Source: Saccharibacillus alkalitolerans (GTDB lineage: Bacteria > Bacillota > Bacilli > Paenibacillales > Paenibacillaceae). From it: a stretch of 64,000 bases of DNA. The stretch lies in the NCBI RefSeq assembly GCF_011090185.1, contig NZ_JAAFGS010000004.1, positions 186,001 to 250,000 on the forward strand. The letters are read 5' to 3'. Positions 42,880 through 51,071 of this stretch are shown here, one piece after another. The notes beneath the pieces were generated by a model. That model did not search any database. It saw only the letters and a list, made by a program, of their open reading frames with translations, and was not told the origin of the DNA. A program made the translations under genes and the position numbers. How positions within the stretch are numbered: position 1 is the first letter of the stretch; each line of letters starts with the position of its first letter.

Positions 42880-44244
42880 ATGGAAAAATCGTTTAAACTC
42901 CGCTCCGCTATCGAAAAAGAAATGGCGAACCAGGGGTACAACTTCTCAACGCTGAGCGAAAAATCCGGCATAAACCGGGGCGTATTCAGCGCGATTTTGA
43001 ACAGCACGCCGCCGAAACCCGTATCTTTTCACCAACTGGCCACCATCACCGAAGCGTTGAACATGCCGGCAGGCTGGTTGTTTGACGAATATGTGGGCGA
43101 ATGCTTTTACGGCGACAAACCGAACCGGCGGCGGATCGAGCCTTTTTTGCTGGCCTGCTCCGAATTGGGCCGCACCGACCTGGTCCGCCAGGTGCTCAAG
43201 CGGCTGCTTGAAGATCTCAAGTACCTGCCGTTCGTGTTCGAGACGGCCGAGACGCTGTTCCTGGAAGGCAAGCTCGCCCAGTCCGCTCCGTTCTACGAAA
43301 TTGTCGCCGAGCATGAAAAGCATCAGCATTCGGTTCGATTGTCCGTCAGCCAATATCGCCTGTTCCGCACGCGGCTGAGCGAAGACGGAGAAGAAAATCT
43401 CAAAGCGGCCGTCCAATTCGAGCCCTTCCGGCATCTGCTGCCCGGACGCTTGAAGCTTGACGCGCTGCTTCGTTTGAGCAATCTGTACTACGAACTGGGC
43501 AAGTACGCCGATATGGAAGTCATGGCGGGAGAGCTGTTCGATGCCGCTTCCGAATTGTACGAAGGCATTCGCTCGGGCCGAACCGTGCTTGAAGCTCCCG
43601 ACGAACCGAAGGCGCTGCCGGCCAAGTCTCTCGTGTTTTACTACGCGAGCGCCCTGCTGCACAAGCAGCTGGCGCTGATCGAACAAGAACGTTTCGAAGA
43701 AGCCAAACCTTACGGGGAACGTTATGGCGATCTGAGCGGCTTCGAGGTCATGGACGACGACGGCCGGCAAGAAGTCGAAAGATTCAAAGTCTTCGCGCTC
43801 GGCAACGGTCTGGATCTTGAATTGATGCTCGGCAATTTCTCGATTCTGCCGCAGTATGCCGATTACATGGATCGCTATCCGGCCGAGACCCTTCTCTGCC
43901 TCGTCAATCTTGTCAAAGCGGCAAACCGGCACGGCGCGGACATCGACGACATACTGAGCGAGCGTTATATACCGATCGACGAATATTTCGAGCGGGTTCC
44001 CGAAAATTATTATCCGGAAGCGATCATCCGCAGCACGTTCGCCAGCTTGCATTATCATCTGGCGGTATACCATCATCGTCACGGAAGACGGACCGAATCG
44101 GCGGAGCATGTAAGAACCTGTTGGCAGTTGTCGCAGGAACTGAACAATCAGCAGCATTTCCGCCAGCTGGCTTCGCTCCTCTCCCTGCCGCCGCTTTTTG
44201 TGCAGAGCCAAGCAAGCGGTACGGGCGAAGCGGAGCGTTCATAA
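42880..44244 (+). CDS. RRNPP/AimR-like peptide receptor regulator 3
   Basis: A 454-residue paralogue closest to receptor 1: HTH block LSEKSGINRGVFSAILNSTP and linker ECFYGDKPNRRRIEPFLLAC are nearly identical to receptor 1, while the sensor half differs more. Composition is uniformly GC-rich, unlike the second half of receptor 1. The ATG follows GAGAGGTG, 10 bases after the receptor 2 stop. The stop is followed by the terminator 44283-44326, and the short gap contains no pro-peptide gene. The shared HTH suggests that receptors 1 and 3 may compete for the same DNA sites (inference). Confidence 0.83.
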   Translation: MEKSFKLRSAIEKEMANQGYNFSTLSEKSGINRGVFSAILNSTPPKPVSFHQLATITEALNMPAGWLFDEYVGECFYGDKPNRRRIEPFLLACSELGRTDLVRQVLKRLLEDLKYLPFVFETAETLFLEGKLAQSAPFYEIVAEHEKHQHSVRLSVSQYRLFRTRLSEDGEENLKAAVQFEPFRHLLPGRLKLDALLRLSNLYYELGKYADMEVMAGELFDAASELYEGIRSGRTVLEAPDEPKALPAKSLVFYYASALLHKQLALIEQERFEEAKPYGERYGDLSGFEVMDDDGRQEVERFKVFALGNGLDLELMLGNFSILPQYADYMDRYPAETLLCLVNLVKAANRHGADIDDILSERYIPIDEYFERVPENYYPEAIIRSTFASLHYHLAVYHHRHGRRTESAEHVRTCWQLSQELNNQQHFRQLASLLSLPPLFVQSQASGTGEAERS

Positions 44245-44282
44245 GCGAAAGTCCTCCAGCCGCCGAACGTACGATGGCACGC

Positions 44283-44326
44283 AAAAGCGCCGCGAAGCGG
44301 GAATACTCCCGTTTCGCGGCGCTTTT
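44283..44326. terminator. Bidirectional terminator after receptor 3
   Basis: A stem of about 19 bp, AAAAGCGCCGCGAA.CGGG against CCCG.TTCGCGGCGCTTTT, with an AATACT loop. The A and T flanks serve the convergent acyltransferase gene as well. Confidence 0.92.
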
Positions 44327-44353
44327 TACGGCTCCGGCTTTTTGCGATCTCCG

Positions 44354-45805
44354 TTATTCGGCCGAATCGGTCTCGATCCGAATGTCTTTGACGTACTGTT
44401 CCGGCTCGGTCACTTCAAGCGACTTTGCGAATACTTCCGCCACCGGTTCGATCGCGACCATCATGCTGCCGCTGAGGTTCTGCATCGAATAGCCGAGATC
44501 GATCGTCTTCGCGTTCGCTGCGTCCTCGCCCGTCTGAACGGTCATTTTCGAGCTTCCCTTGGTCAGCGCGGCAGTGATGTCGCCCTTGCGCAGCTTGACG
44601 ACGCTTGTGCCGTCGAAGCCGAATTCGGCGCCGAGCGCCGCGGCCAGTTCCTTGATTGGCACGAGAATCCGGCCTTCCCGCACCTGGGCCGGCACGCTGA
44701 ATTCGACCTCCTCGCCGTCGACATAGACGAACAGACTGAACGCCCCGCTCTCCATATCGACCGCCAGATGCGCTAGCTGGCTCTCCAGCTCTTCGTTGAA
44801 CTTGTCCACGTTGTCGGCGGTCACGAGGTTTTTGCCTTTCGCGATCTCGCGGATAATCAGCTCGTTGATCGCCTGGCTGTGGTGCGACAGATCTTTATAT
44901 TGGGCCAGATCGTAAGTGATCGACGTATCTTCCTGGAAGTCGTACACTTTCACGTTCGGATACTTGCTGAACTGATCGAACATGTATTTTTTCATCGCGT
45001 ATTGATTCTCGGCCCGAACCGGATTCGTCTCCGCCCAGACCTGCTGACGCAGAATCGTATAAGGCGGGTAGTAGAAGGTGAATTCCGTTTCCGGGTGCTC
45101 CTTGATCAGGCTCAGCACGTACTTGTCGAACACGGCTTTCACATTGTCGAGCGAAAACTCGTTTTTGCCGTAATTTTGTTCCTTGATGCGGGCTTTCTCC
45201 CAAGTTTCAAGCACTTTTTCCTTGCTGTACTTGGCCGATTTGTCCCAGTTGCGCAGCGTATCGAGATTCCGGAACGCTCTGTATTCGTCCTCGGACGAAG
45301 TCAGCGCCCTCCAGGCATGCTTGATGTTGGAAATGTTGAACAAATACTCGTAGTCGTTGAACGGATTGTTGTCGTACATGTACATCGGCATATTTTCCGA
45401 GACGGCGTCGACATCCTGCCGCATCGCGAAATAATCGAGACCCCAGATGACTTTTTTGACCTGGCCGGTCCCGAGCGCGACCTTGCCGACGGCATGCTGT
45501 TCCATCGCCGTCGAACCCTCGATCGACAGCTTCATCACGCTGCCGCCCATGACTTCTTCCACGTAAGACGGTACGAAATTCTGCGTCATCGAGCTGCCGA
45601 GAATGATCGTGTCGTACTCGTAGCTGCGGGCCAGGCCCGCATTCTGATAACGTTCCTGCGACGAATACAGCGGCGCATAAAACGTCGACTTCCGGTACAT
45701 TTGCAGCGGGTCGACCAGGTACATAAACAGGCCGACCAGCAGGGCAAACACGAGCGCGCTGGCCGTAAACTTAATCAAGAACTTGCGGTACCCCTTGTTA
45801 TCCAT
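44354..45805 (-). CDS. SGNH-type acyltransferase partner with copper-amine-oxidase-N (stalk) domain
   Basis: A 483-residue membrane-anchored protein. A helix at about residues 13-31 is followed by an extracytoplasmic SGNH/AlgX/DltD-like domain with Ser block IILGSSMTQN (about residues 67-76) and Asp-His block KDLSHHSQAINELI. The last 140 residues are a stalk domain: VREGRILVPIKELAAALGAE and later MMVAIEPVAEVFAKSLE. The MBOAT gene lies 32 bases upstream, so the pair probably transfers acyl (acetyl) groups to a cell-surface polysaccharide. ATG 45805 follows GGGGGAAGG. Fusion of this domain to an SGNH enzyme looks uncommon to me. Confidence 0.8.
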   Translation of the reverse strand: MDNKGYRKFLIKFTASALVFALLVGLFMYLVDPLQMYRKSTFYAPLYSSQERYQNAGLARSYEYDTIILGSSMTQNFVPSYVEEVMGGSVMKLSIEGSTAMEQHAVGKVALGTGQVKKVIWGLDYFAMRQDVDAVSENMPMYMYDNNPFNDYEYLFNISNIKHAWRALTSSEDEYRAFRNLDTLRNWDKSAKYSKEKVLETWEKARIKEQNYGKNEFSLDNVKAVFDKYVLSLIKEHPETEFTFYYPPYTILRQQVWAETNPVRAENQYAMKKYMFDQFSKYPNVKVYDFQEDTSITYDLAQYKDLSHHSQAINELIIREIAKGKNLVTADNVDKFNEELESQLAHLAVDMESGAFSLFVYVDGEEVEFSVPAQVREGRILVPIKELAAALGAEFGFDGTSVVKLRKGDITAALTKGSSKMTVQTGEDAANAKTIDLGYSMQNLSGSMMVAIEPVAEVFAKSLEVTEPEQYVKDIRIETDSAE

Positions 45806-45837
45806 AACCTTCCCCCATGATGAACCGAACCCTTATT

Positions 45838-47232
45838 TCAGAAATTGAAGTAGAGGAATTCGCTGATTTGGTTGAAATACAGAAGCGAGACGACGAACAG
45901 GGCGGCGGCGAACACCGCACGGCTCAGCGTCGGCTTGAAGCTCTCCGTCAATTGGATCGAGTTGCGTGCAAGCAGGGCGATCAGCAGGGCGATCACGACA
46001 AGCGGCAGACCCGAAGTCAGCAGGTCGGGCGGAATGATGACTCCGCTCATGCCGAACATTCCCTTCAGAATGCGCACCCCGTCCGACCAGTGCTGGGCGC
46101 GGAAAAAGACCCAGGCGATGTTGACGAAGTTGAACGTAATGAACCAGCCGACGAATTTGTTCATCTTGATGCCGGTCAGCTGCCAGAGGCGCTGGACAAC
46201 CTGCGCGGCGCCGTGCAGCGCCCCCCAGATGATGAACGTCCAGCCCGCTCCGTGCCAGAAGCCGCCGATCAGGAAGGTCAGGAACAGATTGACGTAAGTC
46301 CGCGTCGTTCCTTTGCGATTGCCGCCGAGCGGAATGTAGATGTAATCTTTCAGGAAGCGGCTGAGCGTCATATGCCATCTCGCCCAGAAGTCCTTGATGC
46401 TGACGCCCTTGTACGGCGAGTTGAAGTTGATCGGCAGCTTGATGTTGAAGATCAGGCCGAGGCCGATCGCCATGTCCGAGTAGGCGCTGAAGTCGAAATA
46501 GAGCTGGCCGGTATAGGCGAGCGACGTCGTCCAGGCTTCCACGAAGTGCAGCGATTGGCCGCTGTCGAAGCCGGCCGTCGCGATCGGCGCCAACAGGTCG
46601 GCGATGACTACTTTCTTGAACAGGCCGATGCAGAAGATGAAAATGCCTCGCGAGATGTTATCCGCGCGGACCCGTTTGCCTTCCGGGTCGTCGAACTGCG
46701 GCATCATTTCCTTGTGGTGCAGGATCGGGCCGGCGATCAGGTGAGGGAAGAACGTCACGAACAGCACGTAGTTCGCGATATTGTATTCCCGCGCGTTGCC
46801 GCGGTAAGCGTCGACCAGATAAGCGAGCTGCGTGAACGTGAAGAAGCTGATGCCGAGCGGAAGCACGATATGTAGCAGCGATACGTCCTGTCCGAACAGT
46901 CCGTTATAGTTTTCGATAAAGAAGTCGGCGTATTTGTAGTAACCGAGCAGCGCGACGTCGCCGACGACGCCGAGGATCAACAGCCACTTGCCTTTATGAT
47001 TGACCCCGTTCGAATTGATGTGGCCGAGACCGCGGCCGACTATGTAGTTGAACGCGATGGAGCCGAGGATGAGCGGCAGATAGCGGGTATCCTCGTAAGC
47101 ATAGAAGAACAGCGAAGCAAGCGCCATCCAGATCTTGGCCGTGTTGTAAAGCTTGAACCGGTTCAGCAGAAAGTAACCGATGAACACGACCGGCAGATAA
47201 GCAAAAATGAATTCATAAGAATTGAAAAGCAC
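45838..47232 (-). CDS. MBOAT family membrane O-acyltransferase (AlgI-like)
   Basis: A 464-residue polytopic enzyme that moves acyl groups across the membrane. Family blocks are PLGISFFTFTQLAYLVDAYR, FPHLIAGPILHHKEMMPQF, DFSAYSDMAIGLGLIF, the WARWHMTLSRFLKDYIYIPL region, and FLIGGFWHGAGWTFIIWGAL with the catalytic His. GTG 47232 has GGAAGGGAAG upstream. It is first in an operon with the SGNH protein, the arrangement used by AlgI/AlgJ-X, PatA/B and DltB/D systems. No DltA or DltC is present, so exopolysaccharide acetylation is more likely than D-alanylation. Confidence 0.93.
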   Translation of the reverse strand: MLFNSYEFIFAYLPVVFIGYFLLNRFKLYNTAKIWMALASLFFYAYEDTRYLPLILGSIAFNYIVGRGLGHINSNGVNHKGKWLLILGVVGDVALLGYYKYADFFIENYNGLFGQDVSLLHIVLPLGISFFTFTQLAYLVDAYRGNAREYNIANYVLFVTFFPHLIAGPILHHKEMMPQFDDPEGKRVRADNISRGIFIFCIGLFKKVVIADLLAPIATAGFDSGQSLHFVEAWTTSLAYTGQLYFDFSAYSDMAIGLGLIFNIKLPINFNSPYKGVSIKDFWARWHMTLSRFLKDYIYIPLGGNRKGTTRTYVNLFLTFLIGGFWHGAGWTFIIWGALHGAAQVVQRLWQLTGIKMNKFVGWFITFNFVNIAWVFFRAQHWSDGVRILKGMFGMSGVIIPPDLLTSGLPLVVIALLIALLARNSIQLTESFKPTLSRAVFAAALFVVSLLYFNQISEFLYFNF

Positions 47233-47471
47233 GTCTTCCCTTCCTCTCTTCGTCCCGCGGGTCCGCCGGGAAGCGGGTACGCAGTGCTGCGATTGCGAGA
47301 TTCACCTATTAAACAAGCTCAAAGCGCGGGCAAAAGCGCCTTGGAGACGCCGTTTCGGCACAACGTCCATTATAACCATTCGACGCCTGTCTAGGCAACG
47401 CAGTTGCGGGAAAATCAAGCGATTCTTCAAGTTCTTCCGACTTTGCGCGCAAAACGAAGCGGAGCCGAAAA

Positions 47472-47500
47472 AGCATGCCGGAAAAGGATTCCGGCATGCT
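47472..47500 (-). terminator. Terminator of the YrhK-like gene
   Basis: A 10-bp perfect stem AGCATGCCGG/CCGGCATGCT. The A run at 47468-47472 gives a T tract on the minus strand, 10 bases past the stop. Confidence 0.85.
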
Positions 47501-47509
47501 CGGCAATTT

Positions 47510-48226
47510 TTATTGATAAAGTTGGGCCTGCGTCTCGATGACGGGAACCGTCACCCATTCCGGGACCTCCGGCGAACCGAATTCCGCGGCTTCCGAGAGC
47601 GGCATGCCGTTTTGTTCGGGCGAATAGGCGCCGGCCAGAACGTGCAGCGACCGATGCAGCAGCATCGCGTTGCTGACGATGAACAGCAGCGTGCCCGCGA
47701 TCCGAACGCTCGTCAGGAAAAAGAAGCAGCCGATCAGGGATAAGGAGAGCGGGAGCAGCGCCCGAAGAGCGGAAACTTCCCGTTTACGGACCGCCGGAGC
47801 AAGTCGATGCGTCAAAGCGTACAGGCTGCCCGCGATGAACAAAAAAGTGCCTGGCGGCACATCGCGCATATAGAAAAAGCAGGAGCCGGCCAAACTCAGC
47901 AGCAGCGGCACGCTCTCGTTCAGCACGCCGACGCGCGATCCGCCTGCTCCGGAGACGAAGAGCCTAAGCAAAACCGCAGCGTTTCCGACCAAAAAGAGGA
48001 TGCTGCCCGTCTCCATCTCGCCCGTCAAAAAAAGCAGGCTGCCGAGCAGATAAACGGCGTTCGCCGCCGCGTTATGCCACAAGTCCGTTCGGGCAAAATC
48101 CGGATCCGGTTCGGAACTTTGTTTGCGCCTTTCGGCCATCCGCGAGAAAAAATCGGGCCTGCGCTTTGCGGCGCGGTTCGTTTCCGAATATCGGTAAGTC
48201 GGTAAGTGATTCGGCTCGGTCGCCAT
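47510..48226 (-). CDS. YrhK-like multi-pass membrane protein
   Basis: A 238-residue protein with a hydrophilic start of about 50 residues and then five or six hydrophobic segments in pairs (NAAANAVYLLGSLLFLTGE, SILFLVGNAAVLLRLF, PLLLSLAGSCFFYM, TFLFIAGSLYALTHRL, LPLSLSLIGCFFFLTS, TLLFIVSNAMLLHRSL). The recurring LxxxGSxxFL / xLFxxGxxxxL pattern matches the YrhK domain, repeated about three times. ATG 48226 is used; the preceding GGGGAT is a weak ribosome site, so the start is uncertain. Function unknown. Confidence 0.6.
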   Translation of the reverse strand: MATEPNHLPTYRYSETNRAAKRRPDFFSRMAERRKQSSEPDPDFARTDLWHNAAANAVYLLGSLLFLTGEMETGSILFLVGNAAVLLRLFVSGAGGSRVGVLNESVPLLLSLAGSCFFYMRDVPPGTFLFIAGSLYALTHRLAPAVRKREVSALRALLPLSLSLIGCFFFLTSVRIAGTLLFIVSNAMLLHRSLHVLAGAYSPEQNGMPLSEAAEFGSPEVPEWVTVPVIETQAQLYQ

Positions 48227-48346
48227 CTGTCGTATCCCCAATGCATCATAATATTTACACTCAGATATATCGTATGATCGGGGCCGCCGGATAATAGCGA
48301 TAAGCGTCGTTTTCAAATAAAATTTTTTTATGGTTTCCGCGACAAA

Positions 48347-48379
48347 AAGCGCCGGCCGCGCAAAACGCGACCGACGCTT
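48347..48379 (-). terminator. Terminator of the aldo/keto reductase gene
   Basis: Stem AAGCG.CGG.CGCG/CGCG.CCG.CGCTT with two single mismatches. The A run at 48344-48348 gives a minus-strand T tract. Confidence 0.75.
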
Positions 48380-48449
48380 GATCGAGGAGCCGAACCGACG
48401 AAACTCCGGCGTTCGTCAGGACGATCCGACTCTTTTTTCGCACGCGCAT

Positions 48450-49388
48450 TCAGCCCAAAATCGCTTCGATCCGTTCCAATACGCCCGCGTCCAGCTTGAT
48501 TCCCGAAGCGGATGCGTTTTCCTTGACCTGCTCGGGGCGGCTGGCTCCGACCAGCGCGCTGGCCACGTTGCGCTGGCGCAAAATCCAGGCGATCGCCAGC
48601 TGGCTGACCTTGATGCCCAGTTCGTCCGCGATCTTCGACAGCTCGCCGACTTTGGATATCCGCTCCTGATTGAGGCGGTCTTCGTCCCAGCCGAGCTTCG
48701 CCGCGCGGCTGTCCTGCGGCGCTTCGGCGCCCGGTTTGTATTTGCCGGTGAGCAGGCCCTGCGCCAGCGGCGAATAGACGACCTGCCCGACGCCTTTGCG
48801 CTCGCCGAGCGGAATGATCTCCTGCTCGATATAGCGGTCGAACATATTGTAGACCGGCTGGTTGACCACGATTCGGTCCAGCAGATAACGATCCGCCGTG
48901 CCGAGCGCTTCCTCGATCTGCGCCGCCGTCCACTGGCTGACGCCGACATACAGAACTTTGCCCTGGCGCACCAGGTCGTCGAGCGCTCGCAGCGTCTCCT
49001 GCACCGGCGTCTCGGGATGATAGCGGTGGCAGTAATAAATGTCGACGTAGTCCAGTCCGAGCCGCGACAGGCTGGCGTTGCACTGCTCGATAATATGCTT
49101 GCGCGACAAGCCCGAATCGTTCGGACCCTCGCCCATTTTGCCGAATACCTTGGTCGCCAATACATACGATTCGCGCGGATAGCGCTTCAGCGCTTCGCCG
49201 ACCACCTTCTCCGCCTCGCCGCGCTCGTATACGTTGGCCGTGTCGAAAAAGTTGATGCCCTCGTCGTACGCCGCATGAATCGAATTGACCGCATTTTCCC
49301 GTTCGACGTAGCCGCCGTAAGTCAGCCAGCTTCCCAGGCTGATCTCGCTTACCTTCAGTCCCGTACCGCCCAGTCTCCGATATTCCAT
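48450..49388 (-). CDS. Aldo/keto reductase (Kv-beta/YghZ-like)
   Basis: A 312-residue TIM-barrel NADPH oxidoreductase. N-terminal GGTGLKVSEISLGSWLTYGG; catalytic Asp and Tyr in GINFFDTANVYERGEAE; Lys in YVLATKVFG; His in YYCHRYHPETP; the cofactor block VGASRPEQVKEN at the end. The subgroup resembles the beta subunits of voltage-gated potassium channels and YghZ-type methylglyoxal reductases. ATG 49388 has GGAGG 11 bases upstream; the frame runs 34 codons further upstream without a site. It is a single gene; the carbonyl substrate is unknown. Confidence 0.9.
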   Translation of the reverse strand: MEYRRLGGTGLKVSEISLGSWLTYGGYVERENAVNSIHAAYDEGINFFDTANVYERGEAEKVVGEALKRYPRESYVLATKVFGKMGEGPNDSGLSRKHIIEQCNASLSRLGLDYVDIYYCHRYHPETPVQETLRALDDLVRQGKVLYVGVSQWTAAQIEEALGTADRYLLDRIVVNQPVYNMFDRYIEQEIIPLGERKGVGQVVYSPLAQGLLTGKYKPGAEAPQDSRAAKLGWDEDRLNQERISKVGELSKIADELGIKVSQLAIAWILRQRNVASALVGASRPEQVKENASASGIKLDAGVLERIEAILG

Positions 49389-49740
49389 TCGTTTCTTCGC
49401 CTCCGTTGGATAAGGATGCATCCCAGCCTCGATGCCTGCCGAAAAGTCCGCCGCTCCGGCGGTGTCCGGTTCGCTTCTATCTTCACTCACTGCCGCCGCC
49501 AGGTCAAACTTGCGCGCACGAAGGCGAGCGTGCGGACGTTTTGAGCTCGCCGCAGGGGACGATCTTCTTTTTTTCGATTCCTAAAAGAGATTGATTCTCG
49601 TTGGCGTGGGTAAATCAATAACGGAAAAGGCAACAGCGCCGTACCAAATATACATCATTTTGTCAGTTTCGCATGCAATAGGCGTGTCGTCGAGTCCGAA
49701 CAGTCAGCAATCGAACTCACCCCAAAGAGGAGGAATGACA
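49389..49740. other. Divergent gap before the Mn catalase gene
   Basis: It contains a weak SigB-like pair on the plus strand: GATTGA (49589-49594), 13-base spacer, GGGTAA (49608-49613). SigB control would fit a catalase, but the -35 is poor. Nothing else was recognised. Confidence 0.35.
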
Positions 49741-50607
49741 ATGTTTATCCACATGAAGGAACTGCAATATCATGCAAAGCCGGAGAAACCGGATCCGTTG
49801 TATGCCAAGAAGTTACAGGAAGTACTGGGCGGCCAATTCGGCGAAATTTCCGTTATGATGCAGTACTTGTTCCAAGGTTGGAACTGCCGGGCGGACCAGA
49901 AATACCGTGACATGCTGCTCGACATCGGTACCGAAGAAATCGGTCACGTCGAAATGCTCGCCACCATGATCGCCCAGCTTCTGGACGGTGCGCCGGTCGA
50001 TCAGGTGGATCAGGCCGCCAAAGACCCGGTCATCGCCGCGGCTCTCGGCGGAATGAATCCGCAGCACGTGATTGTGTCGGGTCTCGGCGCACAGCCGGCC
50101 GACAGCGTCGGTTACCCGTGGAACTCTCGCTATATCATCTCCAGCGGCAACCTGCTCGCCGACTTCCGCGCCAACCTGAATGCAGAATCGCAGGGCCGTC
50201 TGCAGGTCGTGCGTCTGTATGAGATGACGACGGACCCTGGCATCCGCCAGATGCTGTCCTTCCTTATCGCTCGCGATACGATGCACCAGAACCAGTGGAT
50301 GGCGGCAATCGCCGAGATGGAATCGATGGAAGGCTCGATCGTGCCGGCTTCGTTCCCTCGCGAGCTGGAACTGCAGGAAGTGTCGCATCAGTTCATGAAC
50401 TTCTCGCAGGGCGAAGAAAGCGCCGAAGGCCGCTGGGCCAAAGGCCCGACGATGGACGACCAGGGCAAGTTCGAGTATGTGGCGAACCCGCAGCCGATGG
50501 GCGAAAAGCCGATGCTGACGCCGGCCAAGGATGCGATTCATTCCCGTCCGGGCGCACTGCCGAAACTGTCCAACGAAGGCACGAAATCGGGCAAAGGACT
50601 GCTGTAA
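49741..50607 (+). CDS. Manganese catalase
   Basis: A 288-residue dimanganese catalase that breaks down hydrogen peroxide. The four-helix-bundle metal ligands are visible: Glu in GGQFGEISVMMQYLFQ, the ExxH pair in GTEEIGHVEMLATMI, the later Glu in LNAESQGRLQV, and the second His in ARDTMHQNQWMAAI. Homologues include B. subtilis YdbD (SigB-dependent) and the spore-coat CotJC. The full length and C-terminal extension match YdbD rather than short CotJC. ATG 49741 has AGGAGGA 7 bases upstream; ATG 49735 is too close. It is a single gene. Confidence 0.95.
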   Translation: MFIHMKELQYHAKPEKPDPLYAKKLQEVLGGQFGEISVMMQYLFQGWNCRADQKYRDMLLDIGTEEIGHVEMLATMIAQLLDGAPVDQVDQAAKDPVIAAALGGMNPQHVIVSGLGAQPADSVGYPWNSRYIISSGNLLADFRANLNAESQGRLQVVRLYEMTTDPGIRQMLSFLIARDTMHQNQWMAAIAEMESMEGSIVPASFPRELELQEVSHQFMNFSQGEESAEGRWAKGPTMDDQGKFEYVANPQPMGEKPMLTPAKDAIHSRPGALPKLSNEGTKSGKGLL

Positions 50608-50649
50608 AAAGCGGGCCCGCCGATACGAAATAGATCTCGAAAGTTACGG

Positions 50650-50687
50650 AACGAAGAGGCCCCTCCTTGCGGAAGGGCCTCTTCGTT
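50650..50687 (+). terminator. Terminator of the Mn catalase gene
   Basis: A 17-position stem AACGAAGAGGCCC.TCC/GGA.GGGCCTCTTCGTT with one mismatch and a TTGC loop. Confidence 0.85.
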
Positions 50688-50743
50688 TACGGAACTTCAG
50701 GAAACCCGTTTCTTCAAACGAAGGGTCGGATTTTTGTCGTAAG

Positions 50744-50960
50744 CTTCGGCATAACTGCATAGGACATAACTGCATAGAAACAGTTATTTGTCCGATTTTC
50801 GCTCAATTATCAGAAATAACGCCTTCAGAGCAGCTATTTCGTAAAAAAGAAGAATAAAAAGAGTTCGAGCGCAAAATGAGCTGCTCTCCTGCATCTATTT
50901 CTTTAAAAAGAGCACTTGAAAGCAAAATAAGTGCTTATACGCAGTTATCGAAGAACGACG
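50744..50960. repeat. Degenerate AT-rich repeats
   Basis: A 14-base unit, ACATAACTGCATAG, occurs twice in a row near 50750-50776 (first copy imperfect at its left edge). Beyond it are about three loosely related units of around 50 bases that share AAAAAGAG, GCAAAATRAG and a TGC..TATTTC/TTATCG end. There is no ORF. The family is not recognised. Confidence 0.5.
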
Positions 50961-50983
50961 ATTCGCAGTATCCCGTAGGCGCG

Positions 50984-51013
50984 AAAGACGCCTCCTTCTG
51001 GTGAGGCGTCTTT
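50984..51013. terminator. Stem-loop downstream of the ABC-F gene
   Basis: An 11-bp perfect stem AAAGACGCCTC/GAGGCGTCTTT. The T run is better on the plus strand; termination of the minus-strand ABC-F transcript is plausible but not strong. Confidence 0.55.
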
Positions 51014-51037
51014 TGTCGTCAACTTCTTCCGGTGTCC

Positions 51038-51071
51038 TTCTACTTGTTTTCCAGTTCTACTTGTTTTCCAG
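51038..51071. repeat. 17-bp tandem duplication across the ABC-F stop codon
   Basis: TTCTACTTGTTTTCCAG occurs at 51038-51054 and again at 51055-51071. Each copy encodes LENK-stop on the minus strand in a different register, so the duplication leaves the present stop at 51057 unaffected. Confidence 0.85.
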
